A DNA stretch of 64,000 nt, from the NCBI RefSeq assembly GCF_000787575.1, contig NW_012236523.1, positions 993,854 to 1,057,853 of the forward strand. The letters run 5' to 3'. The notes beneath the pieces are model-generated. The model did no database searches. It was not told the DNA's origin and saw only the letters and a program-made list of their open reading frames with translations. Both the position numbers and the translations under genes were made by a program. This DNA comes from Acytostelium subglobosum LB1. Its lineage: Eukaryota; Evosea; Eumycetozoa; Acytosteliales; Acytosteliaceae. Positions 24,072-35,800 of the stretch are shown here, piece by piece (positions within the stretch are counted from its first letter, which is position 1; every line of letters starts with the position of its first letter).

Positions 24072-27000
24072 ATGAATGAACATGTACTTAAGAAACATTC
24101 ATCTTCCAATAATAATAAAGCTACAACAACAAAAACAACAACAACAACATCAGATAATCAAGGACATACATTATTGATAACAGGTCACATTGCCAGTGAT
24201 TTTGATACTTTATCATCAATTGTATCAGCATATATATTACTCACTCGTAGTGATACATCATTCTTTAATAACAACAATAACAAATTTAATAATATAATAT
24301 GTTATCTACCACCTTCACAATATAAGAATATACACAAGTTTGTTCAAGATAATGTTAATGACTTCTTAACATCATTCAACTTTGTCCAGAACCTAACAAC
24401 ACAACAATGTCAATCGATTGACTATGTGTTCGTCGTTGATACCAAACGTATATCAAGACTCAAACATATTCATCAAGTACTATTCCCATCAGAGTATCAT
24501 GATGTTTCATCTCAACCATCGCAAGGCCAGCCCAAATTCAGCCCTCGACTGAAGGGTATCTATATATCTGATCATCATCCTGCAACATCTGATGACATTG
24601 CCGAGCAGACATGTCCAAATGTTGTTGTACACTCTGAGATATGTGGATCAAACTCTGCTTTGATGGTCCGTCGATTGAAACAGAACAAGGTGGAGCTGTC
24701 TGACTTTGAAGCAACCATCATATCATTGGGCGTCTACGAAGACACGGGCAAGTTCACTTATGGAGGCACCACACATATAGACTTCAAGGCCCTCTCCTAT
24801 CTCACCAGTCGAAACAAGCTGGACATGTCAATCGTATCGCAGTTCACATCAATGGGCAAGCCATCTGCGAACGATCTGAGCACGATCGACTCCTCATTGA
24901 AGAAGTTTGAGCTCAACCTATCACAACTGTCAACGATGGAGTGTATGCAACGATCAGTCACTTCCGTCAACTTCTTGGAGCACAAGATACATATGTGCCA
25001 GCTTCCCGTCAACGATGAGTACCGATACAATCACTCACCTCTTATCCAACTGTTCATGGAGGTTCATAATGAGGTGGAGACACTCATCGTCTTTACTCGA
25101 TGTGATGAGTCTGGTACCAATGTCATTTGTCGAACATCATCCAATGGTCCACTAGACGTTGGGAAGATATGTGAGATCCTTGGAGGTGGTGGTCATCGCA
25201 ATGCTTCATCAGTTAATCTCAAAGAGGCAACACTTCCAGAGGTAAATGTGTCATTAACATTGATCGATCAATCAAACATGCTCACTCATTCATTCTTCGA
25301 TATCATAGGCCAAGAATATAATATTCTCTTTAATCTATGCAAGCATCATTGGAAAGGGTATTAAGGTCAATGACGTGATGAGCAAGAACCCAATCACGGT
25401 GTATGATGATATGTCACCTTTGGAATCATTGGCCATATTCCAACAACATCCAAGGGTGAAGCATTTGATCGTTGTTGACAGGGTGACTGGAAACTTGGTC
25501 GGCCAGGTTGAGCGCAGTAGGACCGAGTTCATTGCCAATCTTGATGTTCGTCATCACTCCAACACGGTGCTGAAGGATATCGATCACCTGATTGACAATA
25601 CATATCCAGTCAATGATACTGACTCTATATTGGACGTTGTTTGTAACCTTACAAAGAGGTCACAATGGATGCTACCTGTACTCCATGCCCAAGACAACGC
25701 CAAGACGGAAAGCAGCAGCAGTGGCTCATTGGTTGGAGTGATCACAGCAACAGATATACTCAAGTTGATCCTTTCAGAGATTGAGTGTCATCACATCACT
25801 GATGATCTATACGAGGGCACCAAGTACTACAACGAGGTATCCACCAGGCTACCAGGATTTGTATTTAACTTTATACAATTCCTTCATGAGGTATGTTCGT
25901 TCGATCAATCAATCAATCAATCAACTCGCCTCAACTAACATCCAGCCACCCAATCAATCAAACAATGTTAATAGCTTGCCAGTGATATGGACAATGATAT
26001 TTACCTTTATGGCAATTGTGTGTTTGAGTTGTTGACCTATGGCCAACATCCAACACAATGCATAGAGAGCTTCGAGTCACTCATATTCACTGACCTGGAC
26101 AATATTGACAAGTTATGTCATCATATTGAGACTGCCATCAATGCGCACAGTGACACACTCAACTGGAGTCTAAAGTCATCAGTCAACTCACAGGATGAAC
26201 GAGTACTCCACTTATTCAAAGGGAGATATAACTTTGGTATGTATCCATCCATCAATCCGTCAATCCATTATCCAACACACATACTTACAGAGTTACGCAC
26301 TCACGCGCGCATTAGCCATCAAGATCGTCTCCAATCTCTTCTATCCCAAGTCAGACTATATTTACACATTCCAGCCAACCAAGATCAAGCTGGAGTCCTT
26401 CTCCAAGATATTCACATTCTCTTCTTTGTTAATATCATTGAAGACCTATTGGTATGTTATCATGACAATAATAACATCATTATACTAACACCTCAAAGTG
26501 TTCTGGATCACTTCCTCGGATGGGAGGACATCAAGGAGAAGAGGATAAGGACACTTCATTCTTCGTCATTCTCGGATAACCCCGAAACACTGTTAAGGTA
26601 TGATGTTGGAGTGGTCGATAATAGTTATTAACTAACTAACTTTATTATATAGTGTATTTCTATTATCCAAAGAGTTGGGATTCAAGATATCCAATGAGAC
26701 CAAACGATTCATAAAGTACTCTATCAATAATGGTGTGGCCAAGCGTATCAATGGAAGATACTATATGGAGTTCTTTTGGAAACTATTCAAGTATGATGAC
26801 TACATGTCAACACTGAAAGAGCTACAGTTCTATGGCCTTTTGTCCGAGATCTCTACAAACGTACAAATCAATGCCAAGCTATTCATTCATCTGGAACAAG
26901 TATTGAATTGGTACAATGCATCACACATTGAGAAGGTAAGCTTATGACATCATAGATTGATATGATTGATTGATTAACCTTCCATGTATACTTTTAGAAA

Positions 27001-27405
27001 CCGGATGTGATCAGACTTAGATTCTTTACATTGTTCAGTGGACTGTCATTCAAGACAATTCAACTTGACTTGCTGCCAAGACTTGAGATCACTGTTGAGG
27101 AGAAGACATGGTTGGGTACATGGATAGACTTGGTGCAGACAAAGAAGAAGTTGATCAAGAAGTGGGTCAGTGATTTGGAACAGAAGCAGACACGTAACAT
27201 TGAGGAACTCAATGAGATACTGGCACCTCTACCACTGGAATGTATCATCCTTATAATGACCAGAATGATGACCGAACAAGACCTAAGTCCAAAGTGTCAG
27301 AAGGAGCATCAATACTTTATCAATCAGGCTCCATTCTCATTGTTCTTTCATCATCAAAGCTTCGAACAACGTATAATAGTTCCAACTGGTACTGATTCAA
27401 GATGA
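24072..27405 (+). CDS. DHH phosphoesterase, paired CBS and degenerate tRNA nucleotidyltransferase fusion
   Basis: Seven exons (24072-25241, 25309-25890, 25975-26236, 26316-26451, 26499-26597, 26653-26935, 26998-27405) give 979 residues. Residues about 30-250 are a DHH phosphoesterase with GHIASDFDTLSS, VVDTKR, DHHP and GVYEDTGKF. DHHA1 ends in GGGGHRNASS (about 375). Two CBS motifs follow (VNDVMSKNPITV, GVITATDILK). The last 400 residues align by pattern with class II tRNA nucleotidyltransferases: FLGWEDIKEKRIRTLH, then LLSKELGFKISNETKRFI. The nucleotidyltransferase head reads YLYGNCVFELL where active enzymes have a GG and R-D pair, and no catalytic DxD is evident. The order matches bacterial DHH-CBS-CBS-poly(A) polymerase/A-adding proteins. 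The DHH site looks intact and the transferase inactive. Confidence 0.82.
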
Positions 27406-27495
27406 TTGGATTGGCAAATCAATTCTTTGAATAAACCAGTTCTCAACAAAGACGAACGATTCATTCATTCCTTCAATTAAACACACAAACAAAAC

Positions 27496-28377
27496 ATGAC
27501 AGATAATAACAAGGATCAATATATACCTTGGTTTATGTCAGCTGACATCAATGTTGTTGATGATCAACAACAACATGTGACAACAACACCAACAGCAAGC
27601 CCATCTCCAAAGAAACAACAACAGAATACAGAAATATCAATACTATCACATTATAAAGAGTACAATACAGTGTTTGAACAGGTTGCACAACAGATAGCAT
27701 TATGGACTGCATTGGATAGGACATCATTCACATTGCTTCATAATCTAGCTGTTGTAATGGAGAGACTATCAATGTGTAACAACAGTGACAACTCAAACAT
27801 GACTTCAACATCATCGACATCAGGAGTACTATCAAACAATGTTATAGAATCACTTCGTATCAAGTACAGTGCAAGAGTTGAAGATATAATGAAGACAATG
27901 AACAAGTACATGGATGATAAACGACGTGTTGTAGATAAGTTAATTCAACAATCTATAAAGTTATCAACTTATTGGGATAGATCAATCAACTTTGTTGACA
28001 ACAACAGTAGTAGTAATAGTAGTACAAAGAGTTATCAGAGACAAGTAGAGTTTAACAGTGGTACACCATCAATGTCACCTTTGACATCATTGCATCAATG
28101 GCTTCAATATTTCTTTCATTGTTTCAAACATGAACTACTGCGGCAAGAGGACATCATCAGATCAATAGACTATTGTCTACCAGTTGAACACATTCACAAA
28201 GCCATCGATAGATGGCAAAAACAATCACTCATTGATGATAACAAGGGTATTGTGTCCATTCATTCATTCATCATCATCATTGTACATGTTGTTTCTAACT
28301 CTATCTATCCACATTCGCTTAATCATTTAGTCAAAGAGATATTGACATTGGCCAATGGAGTGATCAAAGATGATTGA
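27496..28377 (+). CDS. AIRIM/C1orf109-like ribosome maturation factor
   Basis: Two exons (27496-28246, 28331-28377) give 265 residues; the 84-nt intron is inferred from phase (AAG G then TC) and from the C-terminal family pattern. Read through unspliced, it would be 293 residues. The helical body shows FEQVAQQIALWTALDRTSF, LLHNLAVVMERL, LHQWLQYFFHCFKHELLRQ and a short terminal helix. This resembles human C1orf109/AIRIM, a partner of the AFG2 ATPases in cytoplasmic 60S maturation. The similarity is by pattern only and could be wrong. The N-terminal 60 residues are Gln/Thr-rich and unconserved. Confidence 0.6.
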   Translation: MTDNNKDQYIPWFMSADINVVDDQQQHVTTTPTASPSPKKQQQNTEISILSHYKEYNTVFEQVAQQIALWTALDRTSFTLLHNLAVVMERLSMCNNSDNSNMTSTSSTSGVLSNNVIESLRIKYSARVEDIMKTMNKYMDDKRRVVDKLIQQSIKLSTYWDRSINFVDNNSSSNSSTKSYQRQVEFNSGTPSMSPLTSLHQWLQYFFHCFKHELLRQEDIIRSIDYCLPVEHIHKAIDRWQKQSLIDDNKGIVSIHSFIIIIVHVVSNSIYPHSLNHLVKEILTLANGVIKDD

Positions 28378-28725
28378 TTAACTTGAATGCCGAATGTCTA
28401 CCTTTGGTCAAGAATGATGATGATCGCGCCTCAATCAAGAAGCATTGAAGCTACGCTTTTGATCTTTCTCAAACCCACCAAAATTGGGGTGGGAAATTTA
28501 ATTAAATTATTAATTTCAAACAACAATCCCCATTAGGAAGAATGATCATCCTCTTCAAAACAAGTTAAACAACAAGGCCTCAATGTATGGTGAGGTCTCA
28601 TGGGTGTGATGTTCAAGGAGTTACTTACTACTTTAAAGTTCACAACAATCACAATCCACATTTAAAATATATAAAACAGATATTTTGTCAAACAAATAAT
28701 AACAACAACTACAACAACAACAACA
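28378..28725. other. Spacer before glutamine synthetase gene
   Basis: No gene is seen. A TATA-like AAATATATAAAA lies about 55-60 bp before the glutamine synthetase start, with ACAACA repeats in the leader. Confidence 0.45.
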
Positions 28726-30192
28726 ATGTTGAGATTGAATAAACTCATTCCAACAACAACATCACTGCTAAAGTCGTCTTATTCGAGACACTATGCATCA
28801 GCAACATCATCATCCAATTCGGACAAAATGACACCACAAGAGTTGATCGTCAATCAGATAAAGAGTTCACCAATTCCCATGATCAAAGTGTCTGGTTCCG
28901 ATATCGATGGAGTACTCCGTGGAAAGTACCTCCAGAAGGACAAGTTCACATCATCCGTTGACAAGGGCTTTGGATTCTGCAGCGTCATCTTTGGTTGGGA
29001 CTGCGGTGATGAGACCTATGACAACGTGTCGTTCACTGGCAATCACACTGGCTATCCAGACATCACGGCCAAGGTGGACCTGTCCACTTTCCGTGAGGTG
29101 CCCTGGGAGAACAACATACCCTCGTTCCTCGTGGACTTTTATAAGAACGATGGCACGCCCCTCCCAATATGTCCACGTAACCTATTGAAGAAGGTCATTG
29201 CCGATTGTAGAGCTGAGGGCTTTGATCCAATGATGGGCATGGAGTTTGAGTGGTACAACTACTCCGAGACCAACAAGTCCATCAAGGCAAAGAACTTTAC
29301 CGACCCCATCCCATTGACACCCGGCATGTTTGGTTACTCAATGATCAGAATATCCGAGAACTCAAAGTACATGGAGGAGTTGGCCAATCTCAAGAACTAC
29401 GGCATCCCCCTCGAGGGTCTCCACACTGAGACTGGTCCAGGCGTCTACGAGGTGGCCATCAACTACTCTAAGGCTCTGGAGGCTGCCGACCGTGCCATCC
29501 TATTCAAGTTGTCCGCCAAGGAGATCGCTGCCAAGTTGGGTATCATGGCCAGTTTCATGGCCAAGCCATCGCTCAAGCTACCAGGCTGCAGTGGCCATAT
29601 GCATCAGAACTTTGCCGATATTAATACTGGCGTCAACTTGTTCCACGACAAGAGCGATCCGAATGAGATGTCACCAATGTTCAAGAGCTTCCTGGCTGGT
29701 CAGCTGGAGCTGTTGCCAGAGTTCCTGCCATTCTTTGCACCGACCATCAACAGCTACAAGCGTTTGGTCGATGGATATTGGGCACCGACCACACCGACCT
29801 GGAGTGTTGACAATCGTACTGTCGCCATCAGAGTGATCAAGGGTGGCAAAGCCACACGATCAGAGTTCAGAGTGACCGGCTCCGATGTGAACCCATACAT
29901 TGCCATTGCTGCATCCTTTGCTGCTGGCCTCTGGGGTGTTAAGAACAAGATGGAGCTGAAGCAAAAGCCCGTCGTTGGTAACTCCTACGACCTCTACAAG
30001 AAGGGTTTGGTCCAGCGTCTGCCCAGATCGCTGAGCGAGTCGACCGAGGTGCTGGCCAAGTCAAAGGTGGCCAGGGAGATCCTCGGTGCCGAGTTTGTCG
30101 ACCACTTTGTCAACACGAGACGCTGGGAGTACCGTCAGTTCAACCATCAAGTACACAGATGGGAGCATGAGCGATACTTTGAGATTATATAG
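28726..30192 (+). CDS. Type I glutamine synthetase-like protein, likely mitochondrial
   Basis: Single exon, 488 residues. The first 30 residues are basic, Ser/Thr-rich and acid-free up to SRHYAS, as in mitochondrial presequences. The beta-grasp part includes DIDGVLRGKYL. The catalytic barrel has EFEWYNYS, HTETGPGVYEVA, GCSGHMHQN, NSYKRLVDGYWAP, NRTVAIRVIKG and RSEFRVTGSDVNPY. This is the GSI class also seen in lengsin, FluG and dictyostelid type-1 enzymes, rather than the eukaryotic GSII class. It would make glutamine from glutamate and ammonia, or glutamylate another amine; substrate cannot be told. Codon use is strongly biased to C/G third bases, suggesting high expression. Confidence 0.9.
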   Translation: MLRLNKLIPTTTSLLKSSYSRHYASATSSSNSDKMTPQELIVNQIKSSPIPMIKVSGSDIDGVLRGKYLQKDKFTSSVDKGFGFCSVIFGWDCGDETYDNVSFTGNHTGYPDITAKVDLSTFREVPWENNIPSFLVDFYKNDGTPLPICPRNLLKKVIADCRAEGFDPMMGMEFEWYNYSETNKSIKAKNFTDPIPLTPGMFGYSMIRISENSKYMEELANLKNYGIPLEGLHTETGPGVYEVAINYSKALEAADRAILFKLSAKEIAAKLGIMASFMAKPSLKLPGCSGHMHQNFADINTGVNLFHDKSDPNEMSPMFKSFLAGQLELLPEFLPFFAPTINSYKRLVDGYWAPTTPTWSVDNRTVAIRVIKGGKATRSEFRVTGSDVNPYIAIAASFAAGLWGVKNKMELKQKPVVGNSYDLYKKGLVQRLPRSLSESTEVLAKSKVAREILGAEFVDHFVNTRRWEYRQFNHQVHRWEHERYFEII

Positions 30193-30563
30193 GCAGTCAG
30201 TCAGTCCTAGCAAGGATATATGATGAAGTAATAGCCTTGGATGCTGCTGCTGCTGTTTAGGCAACACCAGGTGTTTAGCGATGATAACGACGACGATGAT
30301 GACGACACACAGCTTGTTGTACTTTTAGGTAATAAAGATATCCAACATATATATTCCAATGTAGACTCTTTGTTCATTCATTCGTTGATTCAATGGAAGT
30401 GGTTACCAACTTGACAACTGACTGGTCGCATCATCATGAGCCAGTGAGCTATCAACTGTTTGTGATTCGATATCCTTATGAAGTGTGCTTGACATTGATG
30501 GTATCCAATGATCTCCTGCTGACGACGAGATTAGTCTCGTGGTAGGTACAATACATATAGAGC
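30193..30563. other. Convergent 3' region between GS and Hub1
   Basis: No gene is supported. It holds the two 3' ends, with an AATAAAG signal-like site near 30330 on the plus strand. Confidence 0.4.
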
Positions 30564-31078
30564 TCAGTTATCTGTTATTGTTGGTTAGTTAGTGTGAGAT
30601 GGAGAGAATGAGTGGATGATCGATCAACTTACAATACAACTCGAGTCCATCGCCATCATTGATCTCATCTGGTTGTTGTGGAGGGAGGGGAGGAGTGTTG
30701 ATATGTTAGTAAGTTGGTTGGATTGATCAGGAACAAGAGCATTCTATCGTCTTACAATCTGCAAGTGTGATGTCTATCGATTGATTGAGGAATGAAGTTA
30801 GAACATTGATCGGTAGGTTGACTGACTGGACGAATGATGAATACATACGATCTTTGTAAACATTATACCATTTCTGTAGTCTGATCTTCTCTGGTCTGAT
30901 ACCAATCTGAGCGGCCAAGACCTTCTTCAAATCGCCAATGGTGTCATCGGAACTGTATTGTTGTGTCGAGTTGTTGTAAGTATGATGTCCAGGAATACAA
31001 CAATATGTTTAATGATACCTACTTTACTTTGACTCTAACCTTGTTTCCTAAACGATCATTACAAACAACCTCTATCAT
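30564..31078 (-). CDS. ubl5: Ubiquitin-like splicing modifier Hub1/UBL5
   Basis: Five exons on the minus strand (31023-31078, 30849-30952, 30756-30773, 30633-30668, 30564-30571) join in phase to exactly 73 residues, the length of human UBL5. The product starts [18 protein letters not shown], continues with [14 protein letters not shown] and [19 protein letters not shown], and ends LELYYN. The double Tyr and absence of a terminal Gly-Gly mark the Hub1 family, which binds splicing factor Snu66/SART1 through its HIND element and is not conjugated like ubiquitin. The third exon is only 18 nt and the last coding segment 8 nt, so automated callers may miss the gene. All junctions are GT-AG. Confidence 0.92.
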
Positions 31079-31252
31079 CGTTATATATATGTATATTTAT
31101 GTACAGAATAGTAATCAAATGAATGAATGATTGCCTCTTTGGGTGAGTCGCATGTCTCGTTTTCTTGCCACTGACGGACTGATTGATTGAATACTCTTTG
31201 TCAATGCTGAACAGCATCACAATGGAGTCTGGTTTATTTACATGATCAACTA

Positions 31253-31588
31253 CTAGTTCGATGGTTGATGAAGTGAAGTATTGGTTGGATCTTGTTGTTG
31301 ATGTTGTTGATGATGATGTTGTGCTTGGTGATGATGTCTGTTGTACGATGATGATGATGATTGAGGAGGAATGAAAGCAATGGTCTGTGTACTCAAGTTG
31401 GTGTATCTCTGATCAGTGTCGCTATATAGATGCAATGATTTGAATTGTGGTTGTTCATGTTGTTGTTGTTGTGATGTTGCTGTCTTTGTTATATCTGCAT
31501 CACCATTCTCTTCAGTAATGTTGGTGTCTTTCTTTACATCAATATCATTGTTATTGTCATTTGTCTGTTGCACTGTATCATCACTCAT
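31253..31588 (-). CDS. Hypothetical low-complexity acidic/His-Gln-rich protein
   Basis: An open frame of 111 residues with a good start context (MSDDTVQQTND) and no recognised domain. The first 40 residues are rich in Asp, Asn and Glu; the last 40 are rich in His, Gln and Ser. It lies between Hub1 (same strand) and a divergent HMBS gene, 195 bp from the latter, as a promoter-sharing pair would. No intron is needed. It might be the N-terminal exon of a longer gene, but no good downstream exon was found. Confidence 0.5.
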   Translation of the reverse strand: MSDDTVQQTNDNNNDIDVKKDTNITEENGDADITKTATSQQQQHEQPQFKSLHLYSDTDQRYTNLSTQTIAFIPPQSSSSSYNRHHHQAQHHHQQHQQQDPTNTSLHQPSN

Positions 31589-31783
31589 TGTTGTTAATTA
31601 ATCGTTATCGTTTATCACTTTAGTCAGATCCGCATCATCAAAGTGTTAGAAGGGGAGTGATGTTGACAACCAAATGACGAGTCAGGTTGAACTTTAATTG
31701 GGATGCAACTTTCGGTCGATTATTCATTCATCACTCCATAACTCCAAAGTGACAAATAGATACACATATACAAACAAATAGAC

Positions 31784-32828
31784 ATGGCAACACCAACAGA
31801 TACTACAAACAGGAAGAATATAGTGATTGGATCACGAAAGAGTCAACTTGCTATGGTTCAGACAGAGTCTGTGATGAAGAGTTTGCAGACTCTATATCCA
31901 CATCTTACATTTGAGATACAGACCATGGATACAATGGGCGATCGTGTACTCAGTGTTGCCCTATCAAAGATTGGTGACAAGGGACTGTTCACAAAGGAGC
32001 TCGAAGATCTAATGATCTCTGGTCACATCGATATTGCTGTCCACTCTCTAAAGGACCTCCCAACACGGTATGTTGTTGACATTGTTGTTGACTGCATGTT
32101 CACCTCCTAACACAATGAGACAATACAGCTTCCCTGAGGGACTAGGATTGGGAGCTATTACAAAGAGAGAGAATAGTTATGATGCATTCGTAGCACATCC
32201 AAAGTATGGCAAGCAATGCACATTGGCTTCATTGCCAAATGGTGCCGTGATTGGTAGTTCATCACTGCGAAGAGTTAGTCAGTTGCGCAAGGCATATCCA
32301 CATCTTCAGTTCAATGATATTAGAGGCAACTTGAACACACGCTTCAACAAGTTGGACACGACTGGCCAGTTTGATGGAATGATCCTGGCCGTGGCTGGAC
32401 TCGAGCGACTCGGTTGGACCGACAGGATATCACAGATATTGGAGCCAGACACTTCTCTGTATGCAGTGGGACAGGGTGCACTTGGTATCGAGTGTCGCTC
32501 CAACGACCAGTTCATCATGAACCTTCTGGAGCCATTGAATCATTATGAGACTTCACGTTGTTGTCTGGCAGAGAGAGCAATGCTACGTGATCTGGAAGGA
32601 GGCTGTCATGTACCAATCGGTGTCAACACAACAATCAGTGGCAACCAACTAATGATCGAGGGTATTGTACTCAGTCTGGATGGTAGCAAGTCTGTCAAGT
32701 TGTCACATCAAGGAGATATTGCCACACCGGAACAAGTTGGCAGAGAACTGGCTACAATGCTCAAACAACATGGTGCCATGGAGATATTGGAGGAAATAAA
32801 CCGTTCAGCAGCAGAGGCCGCCAAGTAA
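31784..32828 (+). CDS. hmbs: Hydroxymethylbilane synthase (porphobilinogen deaminase)
   Basis: Two exons (31784-32067, 32129-32828) give 327 residues. Motifs are [41 protein letters not shown] and [10 protein letters not shown], whose Cys (about residue 253) carries the dipyrromethane cofactor. The enzyme condenses four porphobilinogens into hydroxymethylbilane, an early step of haem and other tetrapyrrole synthesis. No targeting peptide is evident, so it is probably cytosolic. It is convergent with methionine synthase, with only 54 bp between the two stop codons. Confidence 0.96.
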
Positions 32829-32882
32829 GTAATCCTTCAGGCATGGCTGCTGAACCACAATGAATGTTTATTATTATTACTA

Positions 32883-35800
32883 TTATTGCTTTGATGGCTG
32901 TTGAGCGAATGGTAACCTATCGTATGAGAGAATGGTGGACAACCAACGCTCGGCCTCCTCGACAGAGATGCCCTTTCTGACGGCGTAGTCCTGCACTTGG
33001 TCCTTGGTGATCTTGCCAACGGAGAAGTACTTGGCGTGTTCGTGTGAGAAGTAGATTCCACAAACGGCAGCACCTGGCAGCATTGCCATGTGATCGGTGA
33101 GCTCGATGCCAGTGTTCTCCTGCACGTTCATCGTGGACCAGATGGTCTTCATCTCAGTGTGGTCTGGCTGCACGGGATAGCCTGGTGCTGGACGGATGCC
33201 ACGGTACTTGACCTTGAACAGGTCCTCTGCGCTCAGACTCTCGTCCTTCTCGTAGCCCCAGTGCTCCTTCCTGACGTCCTCGTGCATGTGCTCGGCTAAC
33301 GCCTCTGCAAGACGATCGGCCAGAGCCTTGGCCATGATGGATGAGTAGTCGTCGTTCTCTTGCTTGTAGCGCTCGACCATCTCCTCAAGACCGAATCCAG
33401 AGGACAATGCAAACAGACCGATGTAGTCCTTGACACCAGAGTCAACTGGTGCGACATAGTCACCCATCGAGATGTATGGCTCGTCCACCTCCTTCTCAGA
33501 TTGCTGGCGCAGACCAAACAGTGTGGTGAGCTTGGTGGTGCGTGTCTCGTCCGTGTAGAGGATGACATCCTCGTTGACACTGGCCGCTGGGTAGAATCCA
33601 ATCACACCTCTGGCGTTGAGCAACTTCTTCTCGATGATCTCCTTGAGCATTGCCTGAGCGTCGTCAAACAGCTTCTTGGCCTCAGCACCAACGGTGGCAT
33701 CATTGAATATTCTTGGATATCCTCTGTTTGGATACTTTCCACGCAGTTGCCATGTGGCAAAGAATGGATTCCAATCGATCTTTGGCAGCAACTTGTCCAA
33801 TGCGTAGTCCTTGATCACCTTGTGACCCAAGAAGCTTGGTGTGGTCGTCTTGATGTGGCTCCAGTCAATCTTGGGTCTCAAGTTTCTTGACTTGTCCAGA
33901 CCAATGTAGATCCTGTCCTTGAGTGATGCATAATGCTTGTCTCTGAGCTCTTGGTACTGAGTGGAGATGTCGTCGGCAAAGTGCTCCTTATTGTTCTTGT
34001 CGAGAAGACTGGAGACCACTGTGACTGAACGAGAGGCATCGAGAACATGAACAGTTGGCTGAGAGTAATGGGGCGAGATCTTGACAGCCGTGTGAATCTG
34101 GGATGTGGTGGCACCACCAATCAACAATGGCACCTTGAACTTCAAACGCTCCATCTCTGAAGCCACGTAGATCATCTCGTCAAGTGATGGGGTAATCAGG
34201 CCGGACAGACCAACAATGTCGGCCTTGTGCTCGATTGCTGAGGCCAGGATCTTCTCGCAGGGTGTCATGACGCCAAGATCGATAACCTTGTAGTTGTTGC
34301 AACCAAGTACAACACCTACGATGTTCTTTCCAATGTCATGCACGTCTCCCTTGACGGTGGCCAGCACAACGACGCCAGCATTCTCAGCCTCGCCATCGGA
34401 TGTGTCACCGTTGGCTCTGCGCACTCTCTTCTCCTCCTCCATGAAGGGGATCAAATGAGCGACGGCCTTCTTCATGACTCTGGCACTCTTGATCACCTGT
34501 GGCAAGAACATCTTGCCTGAGCCAAACAGATCTCCAACGACGTTCATTCCACTCATGAGTGGTCCTTCGATAACCGAGAGTGAAGATGGCATGGTTATTC
34601 TAGCCTCCTCAGTGTCCTCAATGATGAAGTTGGTGATACCCTTGACCAATGCGTGACTGATACGATCCTCGACGGACTTTGTTCTCCACTCCTCAACCTC
34701 GGTGGCAGCCTTCTCTGTCTTGCTGCTGTTCTGAGCGTACTCGAGCAGCTTCTCAGTGGCGTCGTTGGTCCTGTTGAGAATGGCATCCTCCACCAGCTTG
34801 AGCAGGTCCTTCTCAATGTCGTCGTAGATGGGCAGCTGTCCAGCGTTCACAATACCCATGTCCATACCGGCCTTGATGGCGTGGTACAGGAAGGCAGAGT
34901 GCATGGCCTCACGCAATGGCTCGTTTCCACGGAAGGAGAATGAAAGGTTGGACACACCACCGCTGACCTTGGTCAGAGGCATAATCCTCTTGATCTCTCT
35001 GGTGGCCTCGATGAACTCGATGGCATAGTTGTTGTGCTCCTCGAGACCAGTGGCAATGGTCAAGATGTTGGGGTCAAAGATGATGTCCTGTGGCTTGAAT
35101 CCAACCACCTCTGTGAGGATCTTGTATGAGCGATGACAGATCCTGACCTTCTCATCCTTGTCGACGGCCTGTCCCTGCTCGTCAAAGGCCATGACCACGA
35201 CGGCAGCTCCGTACTGCTTGCAGATCCTGGCCTGCTCAATGAATAGCTCCTCGCCAACCTTGAGCGAGATGGAGTTGACAATGCACTTGCCCTGCACACA
35301 CTTTAGACCAGACTCGACGACGGCAAAGTTGGACGAGTCAAGCATGATGGGCACCTTGGAGATCTCGGGTTCGGAGCCAACGAAGAAGAGGAACTTCTGG
35401 ATGGCCTGCACGGCGTCAATCATACCTTCGTCCATGTTAATGTCGATGATTTGGGCACCGGCCTCCACCTGTTGTCTGGCCACTGAGATGGCCTCCTCGT
35501 ACTTGTTGGCCTTGATCAAGTTGGCAAAACGACGTGATCCAGACACGTTACAACGCTCACCAACGTTGACAAAGTTGAGTGTTGGCGTGAACACCAGTGG
35601 CTCGAGACCACTGAGCGTGGTGTATGGTGCCAATGATGGGATGTGACGAGGTGCCACGCCCTTGGTAACACGGGCAAACTCACGGATGTGATCAGGGGAC
35701 GTACCACAGCAGCCTCCGACAATGTTGAGCAATCCAGAGCGAGCAAACTCTTCGATCTGCTCGGCCATCACCTCGGGTGTCTCATCGTAGCCACCAAAGG

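Noticed and set aside
26289-26315. Earlier acceptor (ACTTACAG) in the DHH-CBS gene
   Set aside because: It puts the downstream exon in a poor frame; the next acceptor (GCATTAG at 26315) gives the nucleotidyltransferase-like sequence in phase.
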